From NCBI GenBank assembly GCA_964251675.1, contig CAXUKS010000022.1:1-64000 (forward strand): a DNA stretch of 64,000 nt, read 5' to 3'. The notes beneath the pieces are model-generated. The model had not been told where the DNA came from. It saw nothing but the letters and a program-made list of their open reading frames with translations, and made no database searches. Shown here piece after piece: positions 14,609 through 21,473 of the stretch (position 1 is the first letter of the stretch; each line of letters begins with the position of its first letter). Made by a program: the position numbers and the translations under genes. Source of the DNA: JANXMY01 sp964251675. Its GTDB lineage: Bacteria > Armatimonadota > Armatimonadia > Armatimonadales > Capsulimonadaceae.

Positions 14609-16195
14609 ATGGAGCGGGTGCTGTCACAATTTGAGAATGTCGTGTCCGTGCCGACGGGAACGCCCGGCGCGGCGGCCTGGACGGCGCGGGAGCCGAACGG
14701 CGGCAGGCCGGTGCTGGTCAAGCGGCTGGCGGGCGATGCGGGCAAGGCGCGGGCGACGCTGGCGCTGGCCCTGCGCCAGCCGCGCATTGTGCCGACTAGG
14801 CGCTGGCTGCGCGACGGCGACGGCTTTTTCGTGGTCCGCGACTGGGTTCCCGGCGCGAACCTGCGAGCTACACTGGCCGACACCTCGCTGCGGGCCTTTG
14901 ACCGTCTGCACGCCCGGCTGCTGCCCCTGCTGGACGCGCTGGACTCGGCCCATGCGGCGGGGCTGACCCACGGGGCGCTGACACCGGAAAACGTGCTGGT
15001 AGACAGCCGCGTCCCCGGCTCGGCCCTGCTGTCGGACTTCGCCACTGTGCCCGCCCCGCCGTCCGCCCCGCCCCGTGAGGACCTGGCCGCGCTGTGCAGG
15101 CTGTATCAGGAATTCCTGCCGACCCGCCCCGGCGACGACGAGGCCGGGCAGGCGGCCCGCGCCCGGCTTTTGCGGAACCTGTCCGAAACGCAGCAAACCG
15201 CGCAGTCTTCGGAAGAGCTGCGTTATAAGCTGGACGCCATCGCCCGCATGGCCGATCTGCTGGGCTTCGGCAGCGCGTCGGAAGGACAGCCGTCCTCGCA
15301 GGCGCTGCGCGTGCCCCGCCTGGTCTGTGCCGTGTCGCCGCCTTCGCCCCTCGTGGCCCCCGGCGGCGGAACCAGCCTGACCCTGCTTTTGGACAACGAG
15401 GGCGACGCCCCCCTGCATATCGAATCGGTCAGCTCCGATGTCGTCTGGCTCAATCTGCCCACCCGTTTTGTGCCTGTAGACCTGGATCCCGGCACCGGCG
15501 GCGATTTGATCTGGAACATTTCCGGGGCGCGGCTGGACCCTGGCACGTACCGGGCGGCGCTGACGGTGCGCTCCAACACCGGCCTGTCCACCACGTCTCC
15601 ACGCGGCAGTGCGGCCTGGCCGGAAACCGTGGTGACGGTCCCCGTTCTGGTGCGCGGCCTGCCGGAAGCCGACGACGACAGGGTTCCGCCGCCGCCAGAA
15701 AACGTGCCGCTGGCCGAAACCCTGCCGCACGCCGAGATGCCCGGAATTGCGTGCGTGCAGGACCCCGACCCGGTGGTGGTCGCGCAGGGCGGCAGCGGTG
15801 TCCTCCGGGTGGGCCTGCAAAATATCGGCCCGCAGCGACTCCGAGTGGACAAAGTGCGCGTCCGGCCCGCGTGGCTGTCCTACCCCGGCGACTTTCAGCC
15901 GCTTTGGATCGAACCGGGCCAGACACAGTTTTTGGGCTTTGTGGTGCAGGCGGCGGGTCTGACCGGGGGCGATTATCAGGCCGAGGCGGTCTGGACAACC
16001 ACGGTGATGGCCGACTCTATGACCGGCCCGCGCCCGGTCTGGCGCGAGATGCCCTGCCAGGTCCGTGTCCGTGTTGTCCGCCCCGCCGGCGACGCCCTCC
16101 CCGGCGGGGCTGCCTCCCGTGCGGGCTGTGCGACTCTCGTGCTCACTGTGTTGTCCGTGGTGGGCGTCTGCATCCTGGCTTTCACACGGGGCTGA
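14609..16195 (+). CDS. Tail-anchored pseudokinase with Ig-like domains
   Basis: 528 aa. Residues about 1-215 look like a protein kinase fold: VLVKRLAGDA (the VAIK Lys), HGALTPENVLV where HRDLKPEN is expected, and LLSDFATV in place of DFG. The catalytic Asp is Ala, so phosphotransfer is unlikely. Residues about 230-500 hold two or more Ig-like beta domains (VAPGGGTSLTLLLDNEGDAP and VVVAQGGSGVLRVGLQNIGP are parallel starts). A C-terminal TM (CATLVLTVLSVVGVCILAF) anchors it. First gene of the vWA/tubulin-like locus; probably a signal-binding scaffold. Confidence 0.8.
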   Translation: MERVLSQFENVVSVPTGTPGAAAWTAREPNGGRPVLVKRLAGDAGKARATLALALRQPRIVPTRRWLRDGDGFFVVRDWVPGANLRATLADTSLRAFDRLHARLLPLLDALDSAHAAGLTHGALTPENVLVDSRVPGSALLSDFATVPAPPSAPPREDLAALCRLYQEFLPTRPGDDEAGQAARARLLRNLSETQQTAQSSEELRYKLDAIARMADLLGFGSASEGQPSSQALRVPRLVCAVSPPSPLVAPGGGTSLTLLLDNEGDAPLHIESVSSDVVWLNLPTRFVPVDLDPGTGGDLIWNISGARLDPGTYRAALTVRSNTGLSTTSPRGSAAWPETVVTVPVLVRGLPEADDDRVPPPPENVPLAETLPHAEMPGIACVQDPDPVVVAQGGSGVLRVGLQNIGPQRLRVDKVRVRPAWLSYPGDFQPLWIEPGQTQFLGFVVQAAGLTGGDYQAEAVWTTTVMADSMTGPRPVWREMPCQVRVRVVRPAGDALPGGAASRAGCATLVLTVLSVVGVCILAFTRG

Positions 16196-16228
16196 CCCCT
16201 CGTGTTTCCTCTGTTTCTTTGAGGCCCA

Positions 16229-17419
16229 ATGAACCTGTTTGCTAAACTTTTGCTGGCGACGCTCTTGATTGCCTTAACTGTTCCTGCCCAAGCGCAGAAC
16301 GCCGCGCCCCTGTCGCCCGCGCAGATTGCGCGGCAGATCAAGCCGCTGGCGCACAAGACGCTTGTTCTGGTCTTTGATGTGACCGAAAGCACCCGGCACG
16401 GCGGCGTCTTCACGCAGGAGCGCGACGCGGCGGCGACCCTGCTGCGGCAGGGCTGCTCGCCCGGCGACCGGGCCATCCTGCTGCCGTTTGGCACGGGCTA
16501 CACGACGGCGCTTGACCAGAAAATCACCGACAGCGACAGTGTGGACGCTCTGATTGACAAAATCCCCGACGCCCCCTCCCCCGGCCACGGCACGAATATC
16601 CGCTGGCCACACCATGAGGCGCTGAAGCGGATTGCGCGGGATGACCTATGCCCCGCTGTGGTCGTGCTGCTCACCGACTCGTTCAACGACCGGCCCGATT
16701 TGACCGACCCGAATTATCCTAAATACCGGGACTACTACACGCTCCGCAGCCTGACCGACTACCCGGACACATCGGAAAACCGCGACTATGAGCGGCTGCT
16801 GCGAACACTGACCGCCAAAGGCTGCCTGCATCAGTACGGCGTCGGCGTGGCAATCGCTTCCACGGGCCGCCCGGTGGAGCGCCTGCCGGTCGGCCCCAGC
16901 CAGGGCGATGACGACACTGGAAGCACCACCGAAGCACCGACCGTGCTGGCTCCATCCGGCGGTGTCCAAAAATCATCCCCCCTCCCCTTGCTGCTGGGCC
17001 TGCTGGCCGGATTGGCCCTGCTGGCGCTTTTGGCCTGGCTCCTCCTGCGCGGCAAGCCGACACCGGTGCGCCTGAAGCTCGGCGAGCGCGGCCTGCCCCG
17101 CGACTTCCGCCTGCCCCCTGGCGGACGCCTGGCTTTGGGCGGTCAGCCCGGAACCTCGCCCGGCTACGCCGACGTGTTCCCGCTGGCGGGCCTGCCCGCG
17201 CCCCTGGCTGCCATCGCTTCTGACCGGGGCGGCCTCACACTGACCCCCACCCCGCCCGCCGAGGGCGTCANNNNNNNNNNTCACAATGGAATGCGTCTGG
17301 AGCAGCCCGCCCCCCTGCGCGTCGGCGACGAGCTGCGCGTGCTGGTCCCCGCCACGGCGACCGACGCCGAGCGCGAACACCGCGTCCGCGTCGAGGACCC
17401 CCGCGCCCCGCTGTTTTAG
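16229..17419 (+). CDS. vWA-TM-FHA-like membrane protein
   Basis: 396 aa. A signal peptide (cleavage after PAQAQ) leads to a vWA domain with an intact MIDAS: Asp50/Thr52/Ser54 in FDVTESTR, GHGTNI, and VVLLTDSFND. A TM segment (LPLLLGLLAGLALLALLAWL, about 252-272) follows. The C-terminal part, with LPPGGRLALGG, HNGMRL and LRVGDELRVLV, resembles an FHA domain, expected on the cytoplasmic side. An assembly gap (17271-17280) interrupts the FHA-like part without breaking the frame. vWA proteins assemble complexes through a metal site; its neighbours are a pseudokinase and a tubulin-like protein. Confidence 0.82.
   Translation: MNLFAKLLLATLLIALTVPAQAQNAAPLSPAQIARQIKPLAHKTLVLVFDVTESTRHGGVFTQERDAAATLLRQGCSPGDRAILLPFGTGYTTALDQKITDSDSVDALIDKIPDAPSPGHGTNIRWPHHEALKRIARDDLCPAVVVLLTDSFNDRPDLTDPNYPKYRDYYTLRSLTDYPDTSENRDYERLLRTLTAKGCLHQYGVGVAIASTGRPVERLPVGPSQGDDDTGSTTEAPTVLAPSGGVQKSSPLPLLLGLLAGLALLALLAWLLLRGKPTPVRLKLGERGLPRDFRLPPGGRLALGGQPGTSPGYADVFPLAGLPAPLAAIASDRGGLTLTPTPPAEGVXXXXHNGMRLEQPAPLRVGDELRVLVPATATDAEREHRVRVEDPRAPLF
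17271..17280. other. Assembly gap (10 N)
   Basis: Ten N in the vWA gene. Frame is kept on both sides as given, but true length is unknown. Confidence 0.95.
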
Positions 17420-17424
17420 GAGAC

Positions 17425-17575
17425 CTAACCCCCCGGCCCCCTTCCCTGAGAAGGAAGGGGGAGTAAGAACAAGAGCGAGACCCGTAGGGGCAGGGCTTGT
17501 CCCTGCTTTTCTTCTCTTTTCCGACTCTTTATCCGGCTCGCCTCTGAAGGAGGGGCGGGGGAGGTCTCCTCAAGG
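17425..17575. repeat. Composite dispersed repeat, family D
   Basis: Carries CCCCCTTCC...GGAAGGGGG, then GTAGGGGCAGGGCTTGTCCC, then TTATCCGGCTC...GGGGGAGGTCTCC. The same modules occur in the same order around 21282-21417 and in part at 18440-18560, 29981-30081, 37365-37445 and 43273-43431. Non-coding. Confidence 0.6.
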
Positions 17576-17717
17576 CTGGCAGTCTCCCCGCGAACCCTTT
17601 GCAACTTTTTTTCCGTTCCTGTGTCACAATAACAGAGAAGAAGCCGTAGAATTACTATTCGTGAACTACGTGCTGTCCGGGGACACCCCCGGCTCGCCCC
17701 GAGGAGGCCGCGCACTC

Positions 17718-18443
17718 TTGAAACACGTCTTAAAACACGCTTTGACACACACCCGAAAACCCGTCTCGTCTGCCCCCCTGTCCCGTCTCTTTCTTGCCCT
17801 GAGCCTGCTGCTGCTGACCGCAGGCGGCGCGTTCGCCAAGGCGCCGAAGCTGGAAATTGTCAGTAACAATGCACTCCCCACGGAAGCCAGGCGCAATGAA
17901 GTCCTGGCGATGTCTCTGAAATACACGGGAGACCCGGCCACCAAGCTCAATATGGTGGTGCTGACCCCCGACGGGGAAACCGCCACGGTTCCTGCAAAAA
18001 CGCCGGTCGGCGACCCGGCCAAAGGCGTTCTGGTCACCTGGCCGTATACGCCAACGGAAGCCGGGCAGTACCGCTACCATTTTGAGGCACAAGCCGGAGA
18101 TTTCGGCAGTGTTCGCTACCCGGATTCGCCCGCCGATGATTATCAGTTTGTCGTCGCCAACCCCGCCACTCGCTACATCGTTCTGGGCCTGGGCCTGCTG
18201 GTCTGCCTGTTCCTGCTGCCGTTCGTGTCCTACACAGCCACACGCGGCCTGAACCAGCGGGGCGACCCGGCGGCGGCGGCGCGGATTGCCCTGCTCATCG
18301 GCATCGTGGCTTTTATCGGCCTGACGCTGTGCGTTTTGACGCTTAACAGCGTGGAGTACGTCAAGTGGCTGAGTTACGCCCTGGGCGGCGTTCTGGTGAT
18401 CGCCGTCCTCGTCGGCCTGTTCAGCCGCCGCCGGGCGGTGTAG
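17718..18443 (+). CDS. Ig-like domain multi-TM protein of the vWA/tubulin locus
   Basis: About 241 aa. TTG 17718 is chosen because GAGGAGG lies 10 nt upstream; it gives KHVLKHALTHTRK and a hydrophobic signal (FLALSLLLLTAGGAFA). GTG 17661 is a longer alternative. Residues about 45-145 form an Ig-like or PKD-like beta domain (EAGQYRYHFEA). Three TM segments follow (IVLGLGLLVCLFLLPFVSY, IALLIGIVAFIGLTLCVL, LSYALGGVLVIAVLVGLF). No enzyme motif. Probably a membrane partner of the adjacent vWA and tubulin-like proteins. Confidence 0.7.
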   Translation: MKHVLKHALTHTRKPVSSAPLSRLFLALSLLLLTAGGAFAKAPKLEIVSNNALPTEARRNEVLAMSLKYTGDPATKLNMVVLTPDGETATVPAKTPVGDPAKGVLVTWPYTPTEAGQYRYHFEAQAGDFGSVRYPDSPADDYQFVVANPATRYIVLGLGLLVCLFLLPFVSYTATRGLNQRGDPAAAARIALLIGIVAFIGLTLCVLTLNSVEYVKWLSYALGGVLVIAVLVGLFSRRRAV

Positions 18444-18565
18444 GGGCGGGATCCCCCGCCCTCCTGTCTTTTCTTTCTCCGGCTCCTTCTCCTTGCTTAA
18501 GGAGAGGACTGGGGTGAGGTCTCTTCTTCAGTCCCCCCAGCATTGGGGGTAAGGGGCCATCCGGC
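18440..18565. repeat. Partial composite repeat, family D
   Basis: Contains TAGGGGCGGGATCCCCCGCC, CTCCTTCTCCTTGCTTAAGG and CCCCCCAGCATTGGGGG, modules of the family D repeat. Non-coding spacer between two membrane protein genes. Confidence 0.5.
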
Positions 18566-18591
18566 TTTTCCTGTCAATTTCACAGCACAGC

Positions 18592-19473
18592 ATGGAAATC
18601 TATCCCGAAAATCTGGGGCCGGAACTGAGCGCGGCGGTACAAAAAAAGCGCAGTCTGCGACAGCAGCAAGAGCCGTCTGTCTTTTCTTTCTCATTAGCGG
18701 GATTTATACTTGTAATGCTGGTAAGCACCGTTATAGCCATAGTACTTCGGGCAGTAGGGGGCAGTGCAGCAATTTCAATGAGTGTTCTAGTGCTTTTATT
18801 GACTTTGTTTGTTTTTGGGCAGGGCTTGGTTGCACCCGCTAGGGTCCGGGCAAAACAGAGATGGAAACAAGCCCGTTTAGTTCCGGCAGAGGTGTCAGCT
18901 TTGGATGTCATTCGAAGTGACACACTCCTGCACAGATACTTGGATCTTGTCGTTGAGGTCGCCCAAACTGACCTTCCTGACCCCAACGCGCAGCGGGAAA
19001 TCCGCACTGCCCTTCAAACGCTGGGAACCACCGTTGTCTCCCTTCCCGCCGAGGAGCCGCGAGCCGAAAGCGACGATCCCGCCCGCCTGCAAGTCGAAGC
19101 CGCCCGCCTCTTTGACGAAGCTGACGCCGAGCCGGACGCGGTCATTGGGGCCAGCCTGCGCCGCCGGGCCGAGTCGCTGACCCGCCGGGCAGACACGGCG
19201 GCCAAAACGCTCCTTCTCCTGCGCCGCAATCAAGCCTTGCGGCAGGAAACCGCCGAACAAATGGAAGCCCTGAAAACCAGCCTGACCGCCTTCCGGGTCG
19301 GCGGTCAGCCCTCCGTGCCGGAATTGGCAGATTTGGCCGCCAGCATCCAGCGCGTCGCCCGTGAGGCCAGCGCCATCACCGACGCACGGGCAGAAGTCGG
19401 CACGCTGCTGGCCGCGCCGGGCCGTCTGCGGGAAGGTACGGAGCCAGTTCAGCGGCAGTCAGTAGGCGGGTAA
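18592..19473 (+). CDS. Two-TM coiled-coil protein, paralogue 1
   Basis: 293 aa. Cytoplasmic N-terminus (MEIYPENLGPELSAAV), two TM segments (FSLAGFILVMLVSTVIAIVL and ISMSVLVLLLTLFVFGQGLV), then about 200 residues of charged helix with heptad-like coiled coil (AESLTRRADTAAKTLLLLRR, LRQETAEQMEALKTSLTAF). The C-terminal half and the first 16 residues resemble the gene at 20268-21134, so the pair is a tandem duplication. Probably a membrane adaptor for the tubulin-like protein; no family name recognised. Confidence 0.72.
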   Translation: MEIYPENLGPELSAAVQKKRSLRQQQEPSVFSFSLAGFILVMLVSTVIAIVLRAVGGSAAISMSVLVLLLTLFVFGQGLVAPARVRAKQRWKQARLVPAEVSALDVIRSDTLLHRYLDLVVEVAQTDLPDPNAQREIRTALQTLGTTVVSLPAEEPRAESDDPARLQVEAARLFDEADAEPDAVIGASLRRRAESLTRRADTAAKTLLLLRRNQALRQETAEQMEALKTSLTAFRVGGQPSVPELADLAASIQRVAREASAITDARAEVGTLLAAPGRLREGTEPVQRQSVGG

Positions 19474-19483
19474 GATAGTCTAG

Positions 19484-19691
19484 GCCACCAAAACAAAGAG
19501 CCACGCATTGAAATGCATGGCTGAGGAGCCTGCGGCTGAACGTCCCTGCGGGACGAAGAGCAAGACAAAGAAGGTATAGAGTTGTCGGCATTGCCGTCCC
19601 GCAGGGACGTTTGGCGTCTGCGCCCTTCAGCCATGGATTTCAATCCGTGGGCCGCAATCCGTGGGCCGCAATCCGTGGGCCGTAATCCGTA
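19484..19691. repeat. Left REP cluster of RAYT 1
   Basis: Contains GCCACGCATTGAAATGCATGGC, GAGGAGCCTGCGGCTGAACG, GTCCCGCAGGGACG, and a run of three perfect 14-bp units CAATCCGTGGGCCG (19641-19682) plus a partial fourth. The inverted counterpart (20186-20249) flanks the other side of the RAYT gene. Confidence 0.75.
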
Positions 19692-19730
19692 GTTTACACG
19701 GCAGTTTTGACAATCAAGCAAGGAGGCGAA

Positions 19731-20180
19731 ATGGGACACGCACATCAGGAGATTTATCTGCATCTGGTTTGGGCGACACGGGGACGGGAGCCGCTTTTAA
19801 TCGGGGAAGCCGAGCGGCGAATACACCGCTGCCTGCAAAGTGAGGCCGAAACGCTGCGCTGCACCGTGCTGGCGGTCAATGGAATGCCGGATCATGTGCA
19901 TCTCGCGCTAAGAATGCCGACTTCGCTGTGTGCAGCGCAGATCGTGAAACAGTTGAAAGGGGCCTCTTCGCGCCTGGCAACGAAGGAACTGGTGGGTCAC
20001 GAAGCCCTCCTGCCGTTCTTTGGCTGGCAGGAAGGCTACGGCGTGTTCAGCCTGAGTCGCCCGCATCTCACGCAGGTGGTGACTTACATCCAAAACCAGA
20101 AGCGCCATCACCAAAGCGGCAAGCTCTGGCACGCCTGGGAGAAAACCGAAGCGGAGGCTGAACCAATCGGCGCTTCGTAA
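19731..20180 (+). CDS. REP-associated tyrosine transposase (RAYT) 1
   Basis: 149 aa Y1-transposase-like protein: HUH motif in GMPDHVHLALRMP and catalytic Tyr in VVTYIQNQKRHH. N-terminal EIYLHLVWATRGREPLL is typical of the group. AAGGAGG lies just before ATG 19731, which decides this start. It is flanked by inverted REP palindromes, the arrangement of RAYT genes, which are domesticated IS200-like enzymes thought to spread REP sequences. It sits between two tandem paralogues of the tubulin-like locus and has probably inserted there. Confidence 0.88.
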   Translation: MGHAHQEIYLHLVWATRGREPLLIGEAERRIHRCLQSEAETLRCTVLAVNGMPDHVHLALRMPTSLCAAQIVKQLKGASSRLATKELVGHEALLPFFGWQEGYGVFSLSRPHLTQVVTYIQNQKRHHQSGKLWHAWEKTEAEAEPIGAS

Positions 20181-20185
20181 TCACC

Positions 20186-20249
20186 GGCATTCCGTCCCGC
20201 AGGGACGTTCAGCCGCAGGCTCCTCAGCCACGGATTTTAATCCGTGGCC
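20186..20249. repeat. Right REP cluster of RAYT 1
   Basis: Contains CCGTCCCGCAGGGACG, AGCCGCAGGCTCCTCAGCC and CCACGGATTTTAATCCGTGG, inverted relative to 19484-19691. Confidence 0.75.
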
Positions 20250-20321
20250 TTGATACGGACGAAACCAATGAACATTTATTCCCAGGACCTTGCCCCGGCA
20301 GACACAGCGCGTGTTTAGCAA

Positions 20322-21134
20322 GTGCGCGGTCTCCTTGCCGGACCTGACAATGGGCAAGGCTCTTTTACAATTCTGGGAGCCATGTATGGTATGGCATCGG
20401 GTAGCGTGGCGAATCTGGTGGGAATTACATGGCTACACGTCATCCCAGATCTTCTCGGCTTCCTGACCGCAACGGGAGGGGGCAGCGTTTTGGGTTTTCT
20501 CGGCGGTTCCTTCGCAGAGCGCAGCGCCCGCAAGAAGTTACGAGGCAAACCGACTTCAACGATAGAAATTGAATCAATCTGCAAGGACGAAACTGACCCA
20601 TTGCGGCTGGAATACTTGAGCCTTCTTTCGATGCTGGTTTCTAAGCAGTATACGCAGGAGGCATCTGAGGCCGCGAGTATCCGCGCCGCCGTGCGGGATA
20701 TTAGTCTCGGCATCGCAGCCCTGCCGGGGCAGCCGCCGAACGACCTGCTTCTGGATGCCGGGACGCTGAACAAAGAAGCCGCCCATCTTGGCGCGGAGGC
20801 GGCAGAGGAACGCGACCCGGTTGTGTTCGCCAGCCTGCACCGGCAGGCACAGGCTCGCCGTCAGCGGGCGGAGGCCGTCGGGCGCAGTGCCGCCCTCGCC
20901 CGCCGCAATGACACCCTGCGCCGGGAGATGCTGGAACACGTCCGCGCTCTGAAAACCCTGTGCAGTGCGGCGGCACTCGAAGACGGCGGCGGGAGTTATG
21001 ACATGACGGCATTGGTTGAGAATATCAGGCAGGTCGCCAGCGAAGCGAAATCTTTGGTCGAAGCCAGGCAGGAACTCGCGGCGGCTTTGCCGCAGCCCGA
21101 AACGGCGACAGTCGCTTTGACGAACGCGAATTAG
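20322..21134 (+). CDS. Two-TM coiled-coil protein, paralogue 2 (5' end interrupted)
   Basis: Paralogue of the gene at 18592. From GTG 20322 it encodes 270 aa with hydrophobic segments (FTILGAMYGMASGSVANLVG and FLTATGGGSVLGFLGGSF) and a C-terminal coiled coil (AEERDPVVFASLHRQAQARR, LRREMLEHVRALKTL). ATG 20268 lies in the same frame and encodes MNIYSQDLAPADTARV, similar to the first 16 residues of paralogue 1, but is followed by TAG at 20316-20318. Translation may restart at GTG 20322, two codons later; otherwise this is a pseudogene or a sequencing error. Confidence 0.65.
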   Translation: MRGLLAGPDNGQGSFTILGAMYGMASGSVANLVGITWLHVIPDLLGFLTATGGGSVLGFLGGSFAERSARKKLRGKPTSTIEIESICKDETDPLRLEYLSLLSMLVSKQYTQEASEAASIRAAVRDISLGIAALPGQPPNDLLLDAGTLNKEAAHLGAEAAEERDPVVFASLHRQAQARRQRAEAVGRSAALARRNDTLRREMLEHVRALKTLCSAAALEDGGGSYDMTALVENIRQVASEAKSLVEARQELAAALPQPETATVALTNAN

Positions 21135-21473
21135 CAGACTGCTATTATGCGCTGTACACTGACGCCAGCCACCTTTCACGAGGCAGCGGACTGCCGGATA
21201 ATGTGGGCGGCTATTTTATCTTGTGTCCTCCGGGACCAGGCACTTAAAAGCCTCAGATTTCAACCCGTGGCCGGAAGGAACCTCACCCCAGCCCTCTCCT
21301 TCGGAAGGAGAGGGGGCCGGATACTAGATAAAGGTGTAGGGGCACTGCTTGCTGCGCCTCTTTGTCCTTTCCGTATTTATCTGGCTCCCCCATTATTGGG
21401 GGCGGGGGGGGCCTCTGGCGGCTTCTCAGAGACAGGCACACACAACGCGGCAAATAAACGTAATATAAAACCT
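21135..21473. repeat. Spacer filled by REP half-copy and composite repeat, family D
   Basis: A 339-bp gap. About 21219-21272 is a degenerate single arm of the RAYT 2 REP (TGTGTCCTCCGGGACCAGGC...ATTTCAACCCGTGGCC). 21282-21417 is a family D composite ending in GGCTCCCCCATTATTGGGGG and an 8-G run. The open frame of the next gene extends through this region only by chance. Confidence 0.6.

Noticed and set aside
14624..15820. 398-codon minus-strand open frame
   Set aside because: Shadow of the pseudokinase gene in GC-rich DNA; Arg/Gly/Gln-rich with no motifs.
19641..19690. Possible CRISPR-like array
   Set aside because: Units of 14 bp are directly abutting with no spacers and there are no cas genes; it is a simple tandem repeat.
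21147..21473. N-terminal extension of the tubulin-like protein
   Set aside because: The extension reads through REP and composite repeat DNA; similarity to tubulin-like proteins begins after ATG 21474.
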